From positions 340,783 through 404,782 of the forward strand of contig SUYC01000001.1 of the NCBI GenBank assembly GCA_015060625.1: DNA of 64,000 nt. The letters run 5' to 3'. The notes below the pieces were generated by a model, which was not told the DNA's origin, ran no database searches, and saw nothing but the letters and a program-made list of their open reading frames with translations. This document shows, in pieces, positions 17,412 through 26,077 of this stretch. Within the stretch, counting starts at the first letter, position 1. Every line of letters starts with the position of its first letter. Source of the DNA: Xylanibacter ruminicola. Its GTDB lineage: Bacteria; Bacteroidota; Bacteroidia; Bacteroidales; Bacteroidaceae. Made by a program: the position numbers and the translations under genes.

Positions 17412-17443
17412 CGAAATTACACTTTTTATTTCAATCCACCAAA
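17412..17443 (-). promoter_or_regulatory. Probable serC promoter
   Basis: Minus strand TTTG (17443-17440), 20 bp, TAATTTCG (17419-17412): one mismatch to the -7 consensus. A second -7-like TACCTTTG lies further up (17566-17559) without a well-spaced -33 box. Confidence 0.6.
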
Positions 17444-17576
17444 TATTTAAGCAGAAATTCACAATATTTCCCGTTTTTCTTTCATTTTGTCAACTCAGTA
17501 TAGCATTTTTCTGCCGCTTTTGATAGATTGCTACACCTTATTATATATTATGACGTTGCAAAGGTACTGAATATTT

Positions 17577-17651
17577 GGCACGAATTACGCGAATTAACAC
17601 GAAAATAATTATTAATTCTTTAAAATTCGTGAAATTCGTGTAATTCGTGCC
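17577..17651. repeat. Inverted repeat of the ATTCGTG family
   Basis: Left arm 17577-17603 (GGCACGAATTACGCGAATTA...) and right arm 17626-17651 (...TGTAATTCGTGCC) are nearly complementary around 22 bp. It lies in the 320-bp serC-folK intergenic region, upstream of a TATCTTTG -7 box at 17662-17669 facing the folK-like gene. Confidence 0.8.
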
Positions 17652-17677
17652 TTAAAATAGCTATCTTTGCAATCGTT

Positions 17678-18049
17678 ATGATACAGAAAGAACATCATAT
17701 AATCATCAGTCTGGCTTCGAATATCAATCACGAGGCCAACTTAGAGGCTGCCCGCACCCAGCTCAACCAGCTGCTCACCGAGGCGCATTTCACCCGTGCC
17801 ATCTACACCAAGCCTGTACACTCGCTCCGCCAGGAACCCTATCTCAACCAGCTCTGCGAGGGCACCACAGCCTTAGGCATGAACCTGCTCAACGAGGTGC
17901 TGAAAGAAATCGAGAAGCGCCTGGGCCGAACCCATAACGAGGATGGTATTGTGGCCATCGATATGGATTTGCTGGCCTACGACAACGAGCGTTATCACCT
18001 GCGCGACTGGGATCGCGACTACGTAAAGAATTTAATTAACGAATTATGA
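17678..18049 (+). CDS. FolK-like (HPPK) protein, short
   Basis: Resembles 6-hydroxymethyl-7,8-dihydropterin pyrophosphokinase of folate synthesis. It starts IIISLASNINHEANLEAAR, like the HPPK glycine-poor N terminus, and has GIVAIDMDLLAYD, matching the D-x-D metal-binding motif of the family. At 123 residues it is about 35 shorter than usual. The arginine-rich catalytic loop before the D-x-D is weakly matched, and the C-terminal PHP/R region is missing. It may be a divergent or non-catalytic homologue. The stop overlaps the start of the M64 gene by four bases. Confidence 0.65.
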   Translation: MIQKEHHIIISLASNINHEANLEAARTQLNQLLTEAHFTRAIYTKPVHSLRQEPYLNQLCEGTTALGMNLLNEVLKEIEKRLGRTHNEDGIVAIDMDLLAYDNERYHLRDWDRDYVKNLINEL

Positions 18050-19278
18050 GAAAGATATTTATTATCAGTGCGTTACTCGTGTCTTTTATTAGCGCACAAG
18101 CCCAACGTTTCGAAGATTATTTCGAAGATAAAACCCTGCGCCTCGACTATACTTTTGCAGGCGATGTCACCCGTCAGCAGATATATGTTGACGAGCTGGT
18201 GAGTCTGCCCCGCTGGTACGGTCGCAAGCAGCGCCTGGCCGAGTTGCCACTCAAGGGCAACGGACAAATTACTGTCCGCTCGCTCACCGATGGAACCGTT
18301 ATTTATCGCCATTCGTTCTCCAGTTTGTTCCAGGAGTGGTTGGCCACAGCCGAAGCCAAGCGCACCCAGAAATCGTTCGAGAATGTGTTTCTGGTTCCCT
18401 ATCCCAAATCGCCCGTCGAAATCCGTGTCGAACTGTTTGATTATCACGATCGCGTGGTTTGCAGCTTTGCCCACCAGGTTGATCCCCATGATATTCTGAT
18501 TCGAAAGGCAGGCGAACACCGTGTTACGCCCAATATCACCCTGCAACAGGCTGCCGACACCACACGCTGCATTCATGTGGCCTTTGTGGCCGAGGGCTAT
18601 CAGCAACAGGAGATGAACGTGTTTCTGAATGATTGTCGCATAGCGATGGAATCGCTATTCAAGCACGAACCATTCAAGCAGAATCAGAACCGCTTTAATA
18701 TTGTGGCCGTGATGCCACCATCCGTCGAGAGCGGCACTAGCGAGCCCAATAAAGGCATTTGGAAGAACACCCCGCTGGGTTCGCATTTCGACACCTTCTA
18801 CAGCGATCGCTATCTCACCACCCTGCACCTCAAGAAGCTGCACGACGTGCTGGCTGGCACTGCCTACGAGCATATCATCGTATTGGTAAATACCGAGCGC
18901 TACGGTGGTGGCGGCATCTACAACTCGTATAACCTCACCTATGCCCACGGTCCGCAGTTCCGCCCCGTCGTGGTCCACGAGTTCGGTCATTCGTTTGGTG
19001 GCTTGGGCGATGAGTATCCTTATGGCGACGACGACCCGATGTATTTTGCCGATACCGAGCCCTGGGAGCCTAATCTTACTACAAAGCACGATTTCAACGG
19101 CAAATGGGAGAATCTGGTTAAGGAGAAAAAAGCCGGTTTGATCGAAGGCGGTGGTTACTTGTCGAAGGGCGTTTGGCGTGGTTTCGAAAACTGTCGCATG
19201 CGCACCAACGAGGAGCCCGAATTCTGTCTCGTGTGTCAGCAGGCATTGCAACGTTTAATTGATTTTTATACTAAATGA
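18046..19278 (+). CDS. Secreted metallopeptidase, family M64 (IgA peptidase type)
   Basis: The 410-residue product has a signal peptide (MRKIFIISALLVSFISAQAQ), an N-terminal M64 beta domain and the zinc site VVHEFGHSFGGLGDEY near residue 309-324: HEFGH supplies two zinc histidines and the catalytic glutamate, and the downstream GDEY acid is typical of M64. The family founder cleaves human IgA; the substrate here is unknown. Export to the periplasm or surface is inferred. It overlaps both neighbours by 4 bp, so folK-like, M64 and TrmH-type genes form one operon. Confidence 0.9.
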   Translation: MRKIFIISALLVSFISAQAQRFEDYFEDKTLRLDYTFAGDVTRQQIYVDELVSLPRWYGRKQRLAELPLKGNGQITVRSLTDGTVIYRHSFSSLFQEWLATAEAKRTQKSFENVFLVPYPKSPVEIRVELFDYHDRVVCSFAHQVDPHDILIRKAGEHRVTPNITLQQAADTTRCIHVAFVAEGYQQQEMNVFLNDCRIAMESLFKHEPFKQNQNRFNIVAVMPPSVESGTSEPNKGIWKNTPLGSHFDTFYSDRYLTTLHLKKLHDVLAGTAYEHIIVLVNTERYGGGGIYNSYNLTYAHGPQFRPVVVHEFGHSFGGLGDEYPYGDDDPMYFADTEPWEPNLTTKHDFNGKWENLVKEKKAGLIEGGGYLSKGVWRGFENCRMRTNEEPEFCLVCQQALQRLIDFYTK

Positions 19279-20081
19279 TTACTGAAATACATTCTTTACA
19301 ACAGCCTGGCATTGAGGTATTTGGAACACTCACCGAAGCACAGCTTCGCAATAAGCTCGATGCCGAGCGAGGCTTGTTTATAGCCGAAAGTCCGAAAGTC
19401 ATCCGTGTGGCGCTGCAGGCTGGCTACGAGCCTCAGGCCCTGTTGTGCGAGCGTCGCCACATCACAGGCGATGCAGCCGATATTATTGCCGCTTGTGGCG
19501 ATATACCTATTTATACTGGCGAGCGCGAACTGCTGGCCCAGCTCACCGGCTATACCCTCACCCGAGGCGTGCTCTGTGCCATGCGTCGCAAACCCGAACG
19601 CAGTGTACAAGATGTGCTGGGCAGTCTTCCCGACCATCAGAAACATCGCATCGTGGTGATCGATGGCGTTGTAGATACCACTAATATCGGAGCCATCTTC
19701 CGCAGTGCAGCCGCTTTGGGCATCGATGCCGTGCTGCTCACCCGCAACAGCTGCGACCCACTCAACCGTCGTGCCGTTCGTGTGTCGATGGGATCGGTAT
19801 TCCTGGTTCCCTGGACATGGCTCGACTCTTACGACACCCTGCGCTCGTTAGACTATCGCACAGCCGCTATGGCACTCACTAACCAGTCGATATCCCTCGA
19901 CGATCCCGTTCTGAAGCAGCAGCAACGCTTGGCATTTATCATGGGCACCGAGGGTGACGGTCTGCCCCAGCAAACCATCACCAACGCCGATTTCACCGTG
20001 CGCATACCGATGTCGCATCAAGTAGATTCACTCAATGTGGCAGCGGCAGCGGCGGTAGCTTTCTGGGAACTCAGAAAGTAA
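19275..20081 (+). CDS. SpoU/TrmH-family RNA 2'-O-methyltransferase
   Basis: SPOUT-fold RNA methyltransferase of 268 residues. The N-terminal RNA-binding domain is followed by motif 1 TTNIGAIFRSAAALG (about 134-148), motif 2 IMGTEGDGLPQ (about 221-231) and motif 3 RIPMSHQVDSLNVAAAAAVA (about 240-259). These form the trefoil knot that binds AdoMet. It modifies ribose in tRNA or rRNA; the target site cannot be told from sequence. Last gene of the folK-like operon, convergent with mtgA and only 4 bp from it. Confidence 0.92.
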   Translation: MITEIHSLQQPGIEVFGTLTEAQLRNKLDAERGLFIAESPKVIRVALQAGYEPQALLCERRHITGDAADIIAACGDIPIYTGERELLAQLTGYTLTRGVLCAMRRKPERSVQDVLGSLPDHQKHRIVVIDGVVDTTNIGAIFRSAAALGIDAVLLTRNSCDPLNRRAVRVSMGSVFLVPWTWLDSYDTLRSLDYRTAAMALTNQSISLDDPVLKQQQRLAFIMGTEGDGLPQQTITNADFTVRIPMSHQVDSLNVAAAAAVAFWELRK

Positions 20082-20085
20082 GTGA

Positions 20086-20772
20086 TTATTTATCCGAAAG
20101 TTTTTCTACGTATTTCATCTCGCGCATAATCCTTGCCTGGCGCTTATACATATAGCCCGAAGGATTCTTGCTCGAGAATTTACGTGGATTGGGCAGTGTA
20201 GCTGCAATCAGGGCGCATTGTGCTTTCGAAAGGTTCAATGCATCGGTATTAAAGTGCTCCTCGGCCACGGCCTGTGCACCATAGATACCATCCCCCATCT
20301 CAATCGAGTTCAGATACACCTCCATGATGCGCTCCTTGCTCCACATCAGTTCGATCAGTGCTGTGAAATACACCTCGAACCCTTTACGCACCCACGAGCG
20401 TCCCGGCCACAGAAACACATTCTTAGCCGTTTGCTGCGAGATGGTAGATGCCCCCAGTTTGCGTTTCTCAGGGTGCTTGCTGTTGCGTTTGGCAGCCTTT
20501 TCGATAGCTTTGAAGTCAAAGCCGTGATGCTGCAAGAATTTGGCATCCTCGCTGGCCATTACTGCCGTGGGCAACGATGGTGATATCTTATCCAGCGCCA
20601 CCCAGTGGTGTTTCAACTTCAGGTCCTTGCCCTCGCTTATCTGCTGCGAACAGCGTATAAACATCAGTGGCGTGAAGTAAACAGGCACAAAACGTAATGC
20701 CACAACAGCAAGAATAGTGGAGGCAAAAAATGCCACCACTATCCATTTCAGAGTATTCTTAAGAATCTTCAA
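20086..20772 (-). CDS. mtgA: Monofunctional peptidoglycan glycosyltransferase
   Basis: GT51 enzyme that polymerises lipid II into glycan strands at the inner membrane. One N-terminal transmembrane helix (about 9-31) anchors it. [13 protein letters not shown] (about 75-87) carries the catalytic glutamate, and [20 protein letters not shown] and [20 protein letters not shown] match the other conserved GT51 motifs. The 228 residues with no transpeptidase domain fit MtgA rather than a class A PBP. Confidence 0.93.
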   Translation of the reverse strand: MKILKNTLKWIVVAFFASTILAVVALRFVPVYFTPLMFIRCSQQISEGKDLKLKHHWVALDKISPSLPTAVMASEDAKFLQHHGFDFKAIEKAAKRNSKHPEKRKLGASTISQQTAKNVFLWPGRSWVRKGFEVYFTALIELMWSKERIMEVYLNSIEMGDGIYGAQAVAEEHFNTDALNLSKAQCALIAATLPNPRKFSSKNPSGYMYKRQARIMREMKYVEKLSDK

Positions 20773-20802
20773 TTTTCTAATCTTTCAATTCTTCACTTTT
20801 TT

Positions 20803-21483
20803 TTACTTGTTCGCTTCTGCGTTAGCCTCCTTAATCATCTGCTCCGAAGCATACATGTAAACCTCTACACGACGGTTCTGCTTACGACCCTCGGCAGTGC
20901 TGTTGTCGGCAACAGGATTGGTTGAACCCTGACCGTCAACCATCTTAATCTGTGAAGCAGAAACGCCCAGCGACTTCAGATAGTTAGACACGCTCTTGGC
21001 ACGGTTCACCGACAGAGGATTGTTGATAGCGTCGCTACCAGTATTGTCGGTGTGTCCGTAGATGGCGATATCACACTGGTCGTTGTTCTTCAGCACGTTA
21101 GCAAACTGCTGCAGCGAGTTCTTCGAAGCGGCATTCAGATCAGCCTTATTGGTAGCAAACAGGATACCAGAGTCGAATGTCACCTTCACAGCCTCCAGAC
21201 CGTTAGCGTCGGTAATCGTCTCAACCTGAGCGTTCTTCACAGCCTCGGCCTCCTTCTTGGCCTTGTCCATCTTCTTACCGATGATAGCACCAGTACCAGC
21301 ACCTACAGCACCACCGATAGCAGCACCAACAGCTGTGTTACCAGCAATCTTACCAATGATAGCACCCAGGGCAGCACCGCCACCAGCACCAATCATAGTT
21401 CCCTTAGCTGTGTTACTCATGTTACATCCTGCCAACACTATCGAAGCGCACAGTGCAACAGCGATTGATTTCATACTTTTCAT
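20803..21483 (-). CDS. OmpA-family lipoprotein with a glycine-zipper domain
   Basis: The lipobox VLAGC follows MKSMKSIAVALCASI, so the mature protein is a lipoprotein starting at that cysteine. A glycine zipper follows (GTMIGAGGGAALGAIIGKIA and AAIGGAVGAGTGAIIG), probably membrane-associating. The OmpA C-terminal domain then gives YGHTDNTGSDAINNPLSVNR, with the Asp and Arg that hold diaminopimelate of peptidoglycan. It therefore tethers the envelope. I chose the ATG at 21483; the frame opens at 21564, upstream of a TATCTTTG -7 box at 21538-21531, which rules that start out. Confidence 0.88.
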   Translation of the reverse strand: MKSMKSIAVALCASIVLAGCNMSNTAKGTMIGAGGGAALGAIIGKIAGNTAVGAAIGGAVGAGTGAIIGKKMDKAKKEAEAVKNAQVETITDANGLEAVKVTFDSGILFATNKADLNAASKNSLQQFANVLKNNDQCDIAIYGHTDNTGSDAINNPLSVNRAKSVSNYLKSLGVSASQIKMVDGQGSTNPVADNSTAEGRKQNRRVEVYMYASEQMIKEANAEANK

Positions 21484-21606
21484 AATCATTCTAAATTTGT
21501 TAATTAATCGTTTACTATTGTTTCTGCGTGCAAAGATAGTACATTTTTTTAAAGCGAATATCATTAAATCGATATTTTTTTGTATTTTTGTTCCGATTAA
21601 TGATTT

Positions 21607-22077
21607 TTATGCATTAATAAAGTTCACTTTGCGTCGGTTACTAAACGGCCTTACTGCAAAGTGCAGCCAGATGGCACCATAGCTGTTTTTCTCAATCAGT
21701 AGCTCGTCGAAATCCTGATGAGTCTCATCCGCGTAATCCAGTAGTATCGTGGCATAGCGTATTAATTGCTCAGCACCCAACACCCGGATATCAACGGCGC
21801 AACCCGTAAGGTGGTTACTGCCAGCTACGCCACCAACCTTTTTATTCAATTGCGGACTGCGATACCCAGAGTTTATGCGGATGGGCTCCTCGCCTACTCC
21901 ATATTTATTATTATATCGCTTCCTTAACTCTTCCAGCCAAACACACAATCGCTTAAGATTAGCAATCGCCTCATGACTTGGGATGTTATACACTTCAGGA
22001 TACTTGCTCCTCGTGAACTCCCCGAGCAAGAAGTGCTCGGAGAGGTTTACATTATTATTTAACTGTACTATTTCCAT
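21607..22077 (-). CDS. M15-family D-Ala-D-Ala carboxypeptidase-like endolysin
   Basis: The 156-residue product carries INSGYRSPQLNKKVGGVAGS, SNHLTGCAVDI (zinc His and Asp, S-x-H-x-x-G-x-A-x-D) and WLHFAV (the second zinc histidine). These are the marks of the M15A peptidases that cut peptidoglycan stem peptides. No signal peptide is present, as in phage endolysins. It is the last gene of the phage-like operon, 19 bp after the primase-like gene, a pairing common in Bacteroidales mobile modules. Confidence 0.88.
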   Translation of the reverse strand: MEIVQLNNNVNLSEHFLLGEFTRSKYPEVYNIPSHEAIANLKRLCVWLEELRKRYNNKYGVGEEPIRINSGYRSPQLNKKVGGVAGSNHLTGCAVDIRVLGAEQLIRYATILLDYADETHQDFDELLIEKNSYGAIWLHFAVRPFSNRRKVNFINA

Positions 22078-22096
22078 ATTTACATTTTCTCATTTT

Positions 22097-24436
22097 TTAA
22101 TTATTACATTTTCCCTTGTATTTTTCGCTCTTAACAAAACTGAAATCTGAAATCTGAAACACATACTTTCTACTTTTCCAGATTCTTATCATTTTGATGG
22201 CCCTACTTGCATCCATGCCTTGCTTTTGGCGCATGCGTTTGGCATCGTCTAATGTAAACTCATCGGGCAGCAGCTCTAAGAGGTTGCGAGGACCGCGGGT
22301 ACCTATGCGCTCGCCTTCTTGGTTGGCCTTTTCGATGTCTTCACCAAAGAACTGCATCTTGCACCAGAGATCGTACTGCAGACTCCAACGGACAAAATCT
22401 TCAATTGTCTTTTCCCATTGGCAGCCATTGGCTACATACAGCACACAAGCCTTTAACCAGGCTATCACAATGGCACGATGCGACAGGTTCCAGTAGGTTT
22501 CGTTCTGCGACAATCGGGCAAATTCTGCGCACTCCTCCTGTAGCTTTTTAGCCAGCTTGAAAGCCTGCGGACAGTCAACTACGCCATGAGCCGACACGAG
22601 GTTGTCGATATACGTTTTCAGCTCAGCATCAAACGCCTCGTCGTACTTGCCGTAGATGGGCTGCTCTGCTCCAATCTCCATCTCTGGGATGGTACAGAAG
22701 TTGATACGGCTGATAGGACCATCGGTGAGTACACGACTGAAAAAGCGACGACCTTTCTGAATGGTAGTACAAGCGTTCCAGTTGAATCTACACTTTGGTC
22801 TGGCTGTTACACTCTGTGTACCGATACGTGTCTGACCGAACTCAGCACCTGGGTCGAAAGCCAAGCACATCAGCTGGAAATGCTGCTTACCAGTCTGTCC
22901 TTTCAGCTGCTCAAACAAATCAATCTCGTTCAGCTTTACATATACAAAGTGCCCTTCGGCTTCGTCCATGCGGGTAACCAATGCAGGCTTGGTCATATCA
23001 GGATCAATCTCTTGTATCACCAGTCCTTCGGGTCGCACCTGCTTATCCTTATTGGCACCCTTCTTTTGGCAATCCTTTTTCCACTCGGCCTCTCTTCGGG
23101 TGTTCTCAGCATCGCGGGCTTTGATATCGGCCATAATATGACGGATAGGCTCGTCGATACAACCTTTACCTGCGCCCGTATGCGCCATCAGACAGTTCAT
23201 CAGCGTGGCCTCATGCTTCACGTGATCAGTGTACTCAAACTCTACTTCTTTCAGATGTGTGCCAAGCGATGGAAACACCGCATGCGCCACCGCAGCTTTG
23301 TATTGGTTGGGGGTATTCTTGGTAAGTAGTTTAATCAGTTTTGGCAACTTCGTTGGCATCTCAGGTGGCAGAGGAGTTGTGTGATCACTCACATCTGTTT
23401 CTTTTTCATCCCCCAGTCTCCTACTCTTTGTAAATATTGCCTCCTCGTCCTTATTCAGCTTACGTGAAGGATTATAATACTTATCATAAAAGTCAGCCAC
23501 ACACGCCTGGATGTTCTCATCAGCCCAGTGTTCGGGCATCAGCTCCGCCAAAGCTCCGTTTGCCTCCTCCTTACTCAGCAATTGGTTAGCACCACTCAGG
23601 AAAATCTTCACCGCATTATGCCTACCGCCAATATCCGTAAAGTCCGACTTCTCCAGTCCCTTAGCCTTCAACACCGCCTCCATCACAAACCTCACCCGCT
23701 CATCGATGGGGTTATTTTGGCACGGATTCTTGGACGAGCCAAGCGGCCGCTCGACCTGTGGTCGCTTGCAAGGCAAGAAAGCCGAGTCCGTGCCTAATTC
23801 TTCTAACCACGGTTTATAATGCTTCCGCGCCTTCTTGGCTCCTGGCGGCACCTGCTCTTCACCTTTACGCTCGCGCTCTTTCAATCTAGCATATTCCGCC
23901 TCGCACTCCTCAACCGTCATGGGTTCACTAAACAGCTCGTCGTCAAGATAAAGTAAATCATTTTCATTACCACTCGAACTGAACGAAACCCTTTGTAAAT
24001 CATGCACATTAGTGTCCATTTCAATCTGAAGGATAGTAGAAATGCGCACTTGATTCTCTAAGATGGTAGTGCCAGGCTGACGCTTACAAACCAGATGATA
24101 TCCTCCGCTTGCGCTCTTCTCCAGCAGCATCAAACCAATCTCATCTTTCTTGGCCAGTATCTGCTGCGCCATTGCCGCACTCTGTTCGGCATCGTAGCAA
24201 TCCACATCGTGGAAAAAGTAGCTGCCTATACTCTTGCAACCAGCCAAAGCCGAGCTCTTCAGCACACCGATATTATAGGCAAACTGCTCCAATTGCGCCT
24301 TGGCTTTCACGTCGCCTTTGCGGGCTTTATTCAGATTGTCCAGATTCTCCTTGGTGTTTCTGAGCGCCAAGAAATCCTCACGATTCTTTACCAGATAAGC
24401 AAACTTCTTACCCTTATTAACTATGCGGTAAATCAT
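22097..24436 (-). CDS. Primase-like protein: BT4734-type N-terminal domain plus DUF3987
   Basis: The 779-residue product looks like a VirE/DUF3987 replication protein. The N-terminal part (about 60-190, with SYFFHDVDCYDAEQSA and EKSASGGYHLVCKRQPG) resembles the BT4734/BF3469 primase-like domain. The C-terminal half has a P-loop-like AHTGAGKG near residue 418 and a DUF3987-type ATPase region (KLNEIDLFEQLKGQTG, GTQSVTARPKCRFNWNAC). A role in replication of a mobile element is inferred. Residues about 215-239 are encoded by a 75-bp palindromic repeat inserted in frame (23719-23793). It overlaps the upstream gene by 4 bp. Confidence 0.8.
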   Translation of the reverse strand: MIYRIVNKGKKFAYLVKNREDFLALRNTKENLDNLNKARKGDVKAKAQLEQFAYNIGVLKSSALAGCKSIGSYFFHDVDCYDAEQSAAMAQQILAKKDEIGLMLLEKSASGGYHLVCKRQPGTTILENQVRISTILQIEMDTNVHDLQRVSFSSSGNENDLLYLDDELFSEPMTVEECEAEYARLKERERKGEEQVPPGAKKARKHYKPWLEELGTDSAFLPCKRPQVERPLGSSKNPCQNNPIDERVRFVMEAVLKAKGLEKSDFTDIGGRHNAVKIFLSGANQLLSKEEANGALAELMPEHWADENIQACVADFYDKYYNPSRKLNKDEEAIFTKSRRLGDEKETDVSDHTTPLPPEMPTKLPKLIKLLTKNTPNQYKAAVAHAVFPSLGTHLKEVEFEYTDHVKHEATLMNCLMAHTGAGKGCIDEPIRHIMADIKARDAENTRREAEWKKDCQKKGANKDKQVRPEGLVIQEIDPDMTKPALVTRMDEAEGHFVYVKLNEIDLFEQLKGQTGKQHFQLMCLAFDPGAEFGQTRIGTQSVTARPKCRFNWNACTTIQKGRRFFSRVLTDGPISRINFCTIPEMEIGAEQPIYGKYDEAFDAELKTYIDNLVSAHGVVDCPQAFKLAKKLQEECAEFARLSQNETYWNLSHRAIVIAWLKACVLYVANGCQWEKTIEDFVRWSLQYDLWCKMQFFGEDIEKANQEGERIGTRGPRNLLELLPDEFTLDDAKRMRQKQGMDASRAIKMIRIWKSRKYVFQISDFSFVKSEKYKGKCNN
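23719..23793. repeat. 75-bp palindromic repeat inserted in the primase-like gene
   Basis: Outer arms GGCACGGATTC and GAGTCCGTGCC enclose the double hairpin CGACC-TGT-GGTCG and CTTGC-AAG-GCAAG (23747-23778 matches prmA 7723-7754 at 28/32). The 75 bp keep the reading frame. Confidence 0.8.
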
Positions 24437-24804
24437 TTACTATATCCTTTCTTTTGTAGGTGTTTAATGATGGGACAAATACCCTTTCGCAGGATGGTGG
24501 GTAGCTGTGCGCGCAGTTCGTTAGGTACCACAAATGTTACGCGATCGTTGCCATCTGCGCCAAACGACAAACTGGCGTAACCACCTTTAAATTCAGGCTT
24601 ATGGCGCAGGCGTTTAGTACGCACAAACTCAAACGAGCCATTTCTTAACAGCTGTCCTAAGCCCTTGCCACGAAAAGCTTCCACTTGTCCTATACTCGGA
24701 TTATCTGGCAGGAACTGCACATAATCCATTTCTAAATCACTCTTTGTAACGGCCATCATGCCGTTAACAGTCACGGTCTTGTTTAATTTGTTATTTGTTT
24801 TCAT
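24433..24804 (-). CDS. Unknown protein of the phage-like operon
   Basis: I do not recognise the family. From the ATG at 24804 the product has 123 residues (MKTNNKLNKTVTVNGMMAVT). The frame opens at 24876 with a basic 24-residue extension that is less likely to be real. The middle has GQVEAFRGKGLGQLLRNGSF and the rest is strongly basic; it reads like a small DNA-associated protein, but that is only impression. Its stop overlaps the start of the primase-like gene (ATGA), so the two are translationally coupled. Confidence 0.65.
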   Translation of the reverse strand: MKTNNKLNKTVTVNGMMAVTKSDLEMDYVQFLPDNPSIGQVEAFRGKGLGQLLRNGSFEFVRTKRLRHKPEFKGGYASLSFGADGNDRVTFVVPNELRAQLPTILRKGICPIIKHLQKKGYSK

Positions 24805-24906
24805 TTTGTTTTTGAGCTTTAAAGCGAGAAGAAGTTTCGGATTCCTTGGCCATTTACTCGAGAATATCCTCCTCACCTCAACTCAAAATTATGCTTAAAG
24901 GAATGT

Positions 24907-25188
24907 TTAATGTTTAATCTTGCAAATCTCATTTGCAATCACGTCCATAAACGCTTGTCCATTGTACTCGCGAGTTTGGAATCGCAAATCAGCAACCACC
25001 AGCTCGTTTTCAGCAAAGTCTATGGTGGCCAGGTTACCAAGTGTTGTAACCACATAGCTGTTAGCATATTTGCCACCAAGTTCCTGTAACACTAAGGTTC
25101 GCTTATTCAGCACACCATTCTCACTTTTCTCACTCTGTACGGTAGTCATTACCCCGCACTTTTTCACTCTTAAAATCATTGTGTTCAT
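24907..25188 (-). CDS. SSB-like OB-fold protein (DUF3127-like)
   Basis: The 93-residue product shows the strand pattern of a small OB fold: LVLQELGGKYANSYVVTTLG, then ENELVVADLRFQTREYNGQA followed by FMDVIA. The last resembles the S/T-R-E-W/Y-N-G-x-x-F-x-D segment of DUF3127 and single-strand-binding relatives. A role in replication with the primase-like protein is inferred from the operon. Similarity is judged by eye only. Confidence 0.6.
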   Translation of the reverse strand: MNTMILRVKKCGVMTTVQSEKSENGVLNKRTLVLQELGGKYANSYVVTTLGNLATIDFAENELVVADLRFQTREYNGQAFMDVIANEICKIKH

Positions 25189-25200
25189 AATGTTTAATCT

Positions 25201-25365
25201 TTAATCTTTAATGTAATAAATACTTCCGTATTTAGCTTGGAACTCCTCTCTTATCTCCTCGATGCTTTTTCGAGTAATGCGATATCCGCGATCGTAAGCT
25301 TGCTGCTCCTCGGCTCTCACATTGGCCAGATACAGCAGATATTCTTTACGTTTAATCCCAGCCAT
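25201..25365 (-). CDS. Small 54-residue helical protein
   Basis: A short gene read from the sequence: ATG at 25365, TAA at 25203-25201. The product begins MAGIKRKEYLLYLANVRAEE and ends QAKYGSIYYIKD. It is rich in Lys, Arg and Glu and looks fully helical. Its start overlaps the 3' end of the Rha-family gene by 14 bases, the same strand and tight packing as the rest of the operon, which is the main evidence that it is real. Function unknown. Confidence 0.55.
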   Translation of the reverse strand: MAGIKRKEYLLYLANVRAEEQQAYDRGYRITRKSIEEIREEFQAKYGSIYYIKD

Positions 25366-26077
25366 GACCGTTTTCAATCAGGTTAGTAATAAAATCGCGA
25401 CCTTTCTCTGTCCAAACCAGATAGGTTTCGTATTTCAGCTTGCCTTTCAGCGAGTAACTCACATTCAATCGATCGGCCGTCAGCCCTAACCCTTCGTACT
25501 TGGGTAGTAGTCGGTACTGTCCGCATCGCCATCGTTGAATCTTCATGTCAACCAGAAACGAGTTCAGGTCGTGCGCTGTCATGTTGTAAACGGCAGCAAT
25601 CTCCGAAACCGTCAAGCAGCCGTCGCTCTCCTCGTTCACCTCATCCAGCTGCTCGCCTACTATCTCTTCCGACTCGTGCAGCACCTCTTGCTTGGTGGTA
25701 AGCAATCGCATCGACTGGTGTTGTGTCAGTCGTTCCATTTCCAACTGTTCCCATCGCAGCACTAGCTTAGCACGTTCTTCGTCGCGGAACTTGGTGGCAA
25801 TGTACAGCGTTTCGGTTTTGGTGAGTTCGTAACAGGGGAATTCACGAACACCACCGTTAGGTTGTATCACTTTTCGGGATGACTGGGAAAATTTTCCCAA
25901 TGATACCCTTTCCCACGCAGGCTCCATCTTTCTGATGGCTTTTAGTATGTCGTTGTGGGGTTTCCCGCAAATCTCAGCAATCTCCAGCGACGTCATGTAC
26001 GCCGTCTGTTGTTTAAACTGGGTATGCATGCGGGTTGTTAAACTTGAAGTTGTTTTTGAAATTGTAATTGTATTCAT
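25352..26077 (-). CDS. Rha-family phage regulatory protein
   Basis: The 241-residue product has the Rha domain at about 25-115 (MTSLEIAEICGKPHNDILKA, then YELTKTETLYIATKFRDEE), a family of temperate-phage regulators that interfere with host growth or control lysogeny. The C-terminal part (CLTVSEIAAVYNMTAHDLNS, YLVWTEKGRDFITNLI) resembles the KilA-C/antirepressor domain. It supports a phage or satellite origin for the operon. The gene has a 5' leader with a repeat (26205-26290) and a TACCTTTG box at 26320-26313. Confidence 0.8.
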   Translation of the reverse strand: MNTITISKTTSSLTTRMHTQFKQQTAYMTSLEIAEICGKPHNDILKAIRKMEPAWERVSLGKFSQSSRKVIQPNGGVREFPCYELTKTETLYIATKFRDEERAKLVLRWEQLEMERLTQHQSMRLLTTKQEVLHESEEIVGEQLDEVNEESDGCLTVSEIAAVYNMTAHDLNSFLVDMKIQRWRCGQYRLLPKYEGLGLTADRLNVSYSLKGKLKYETYLVWTEKGRDFITNLIENGHGWD

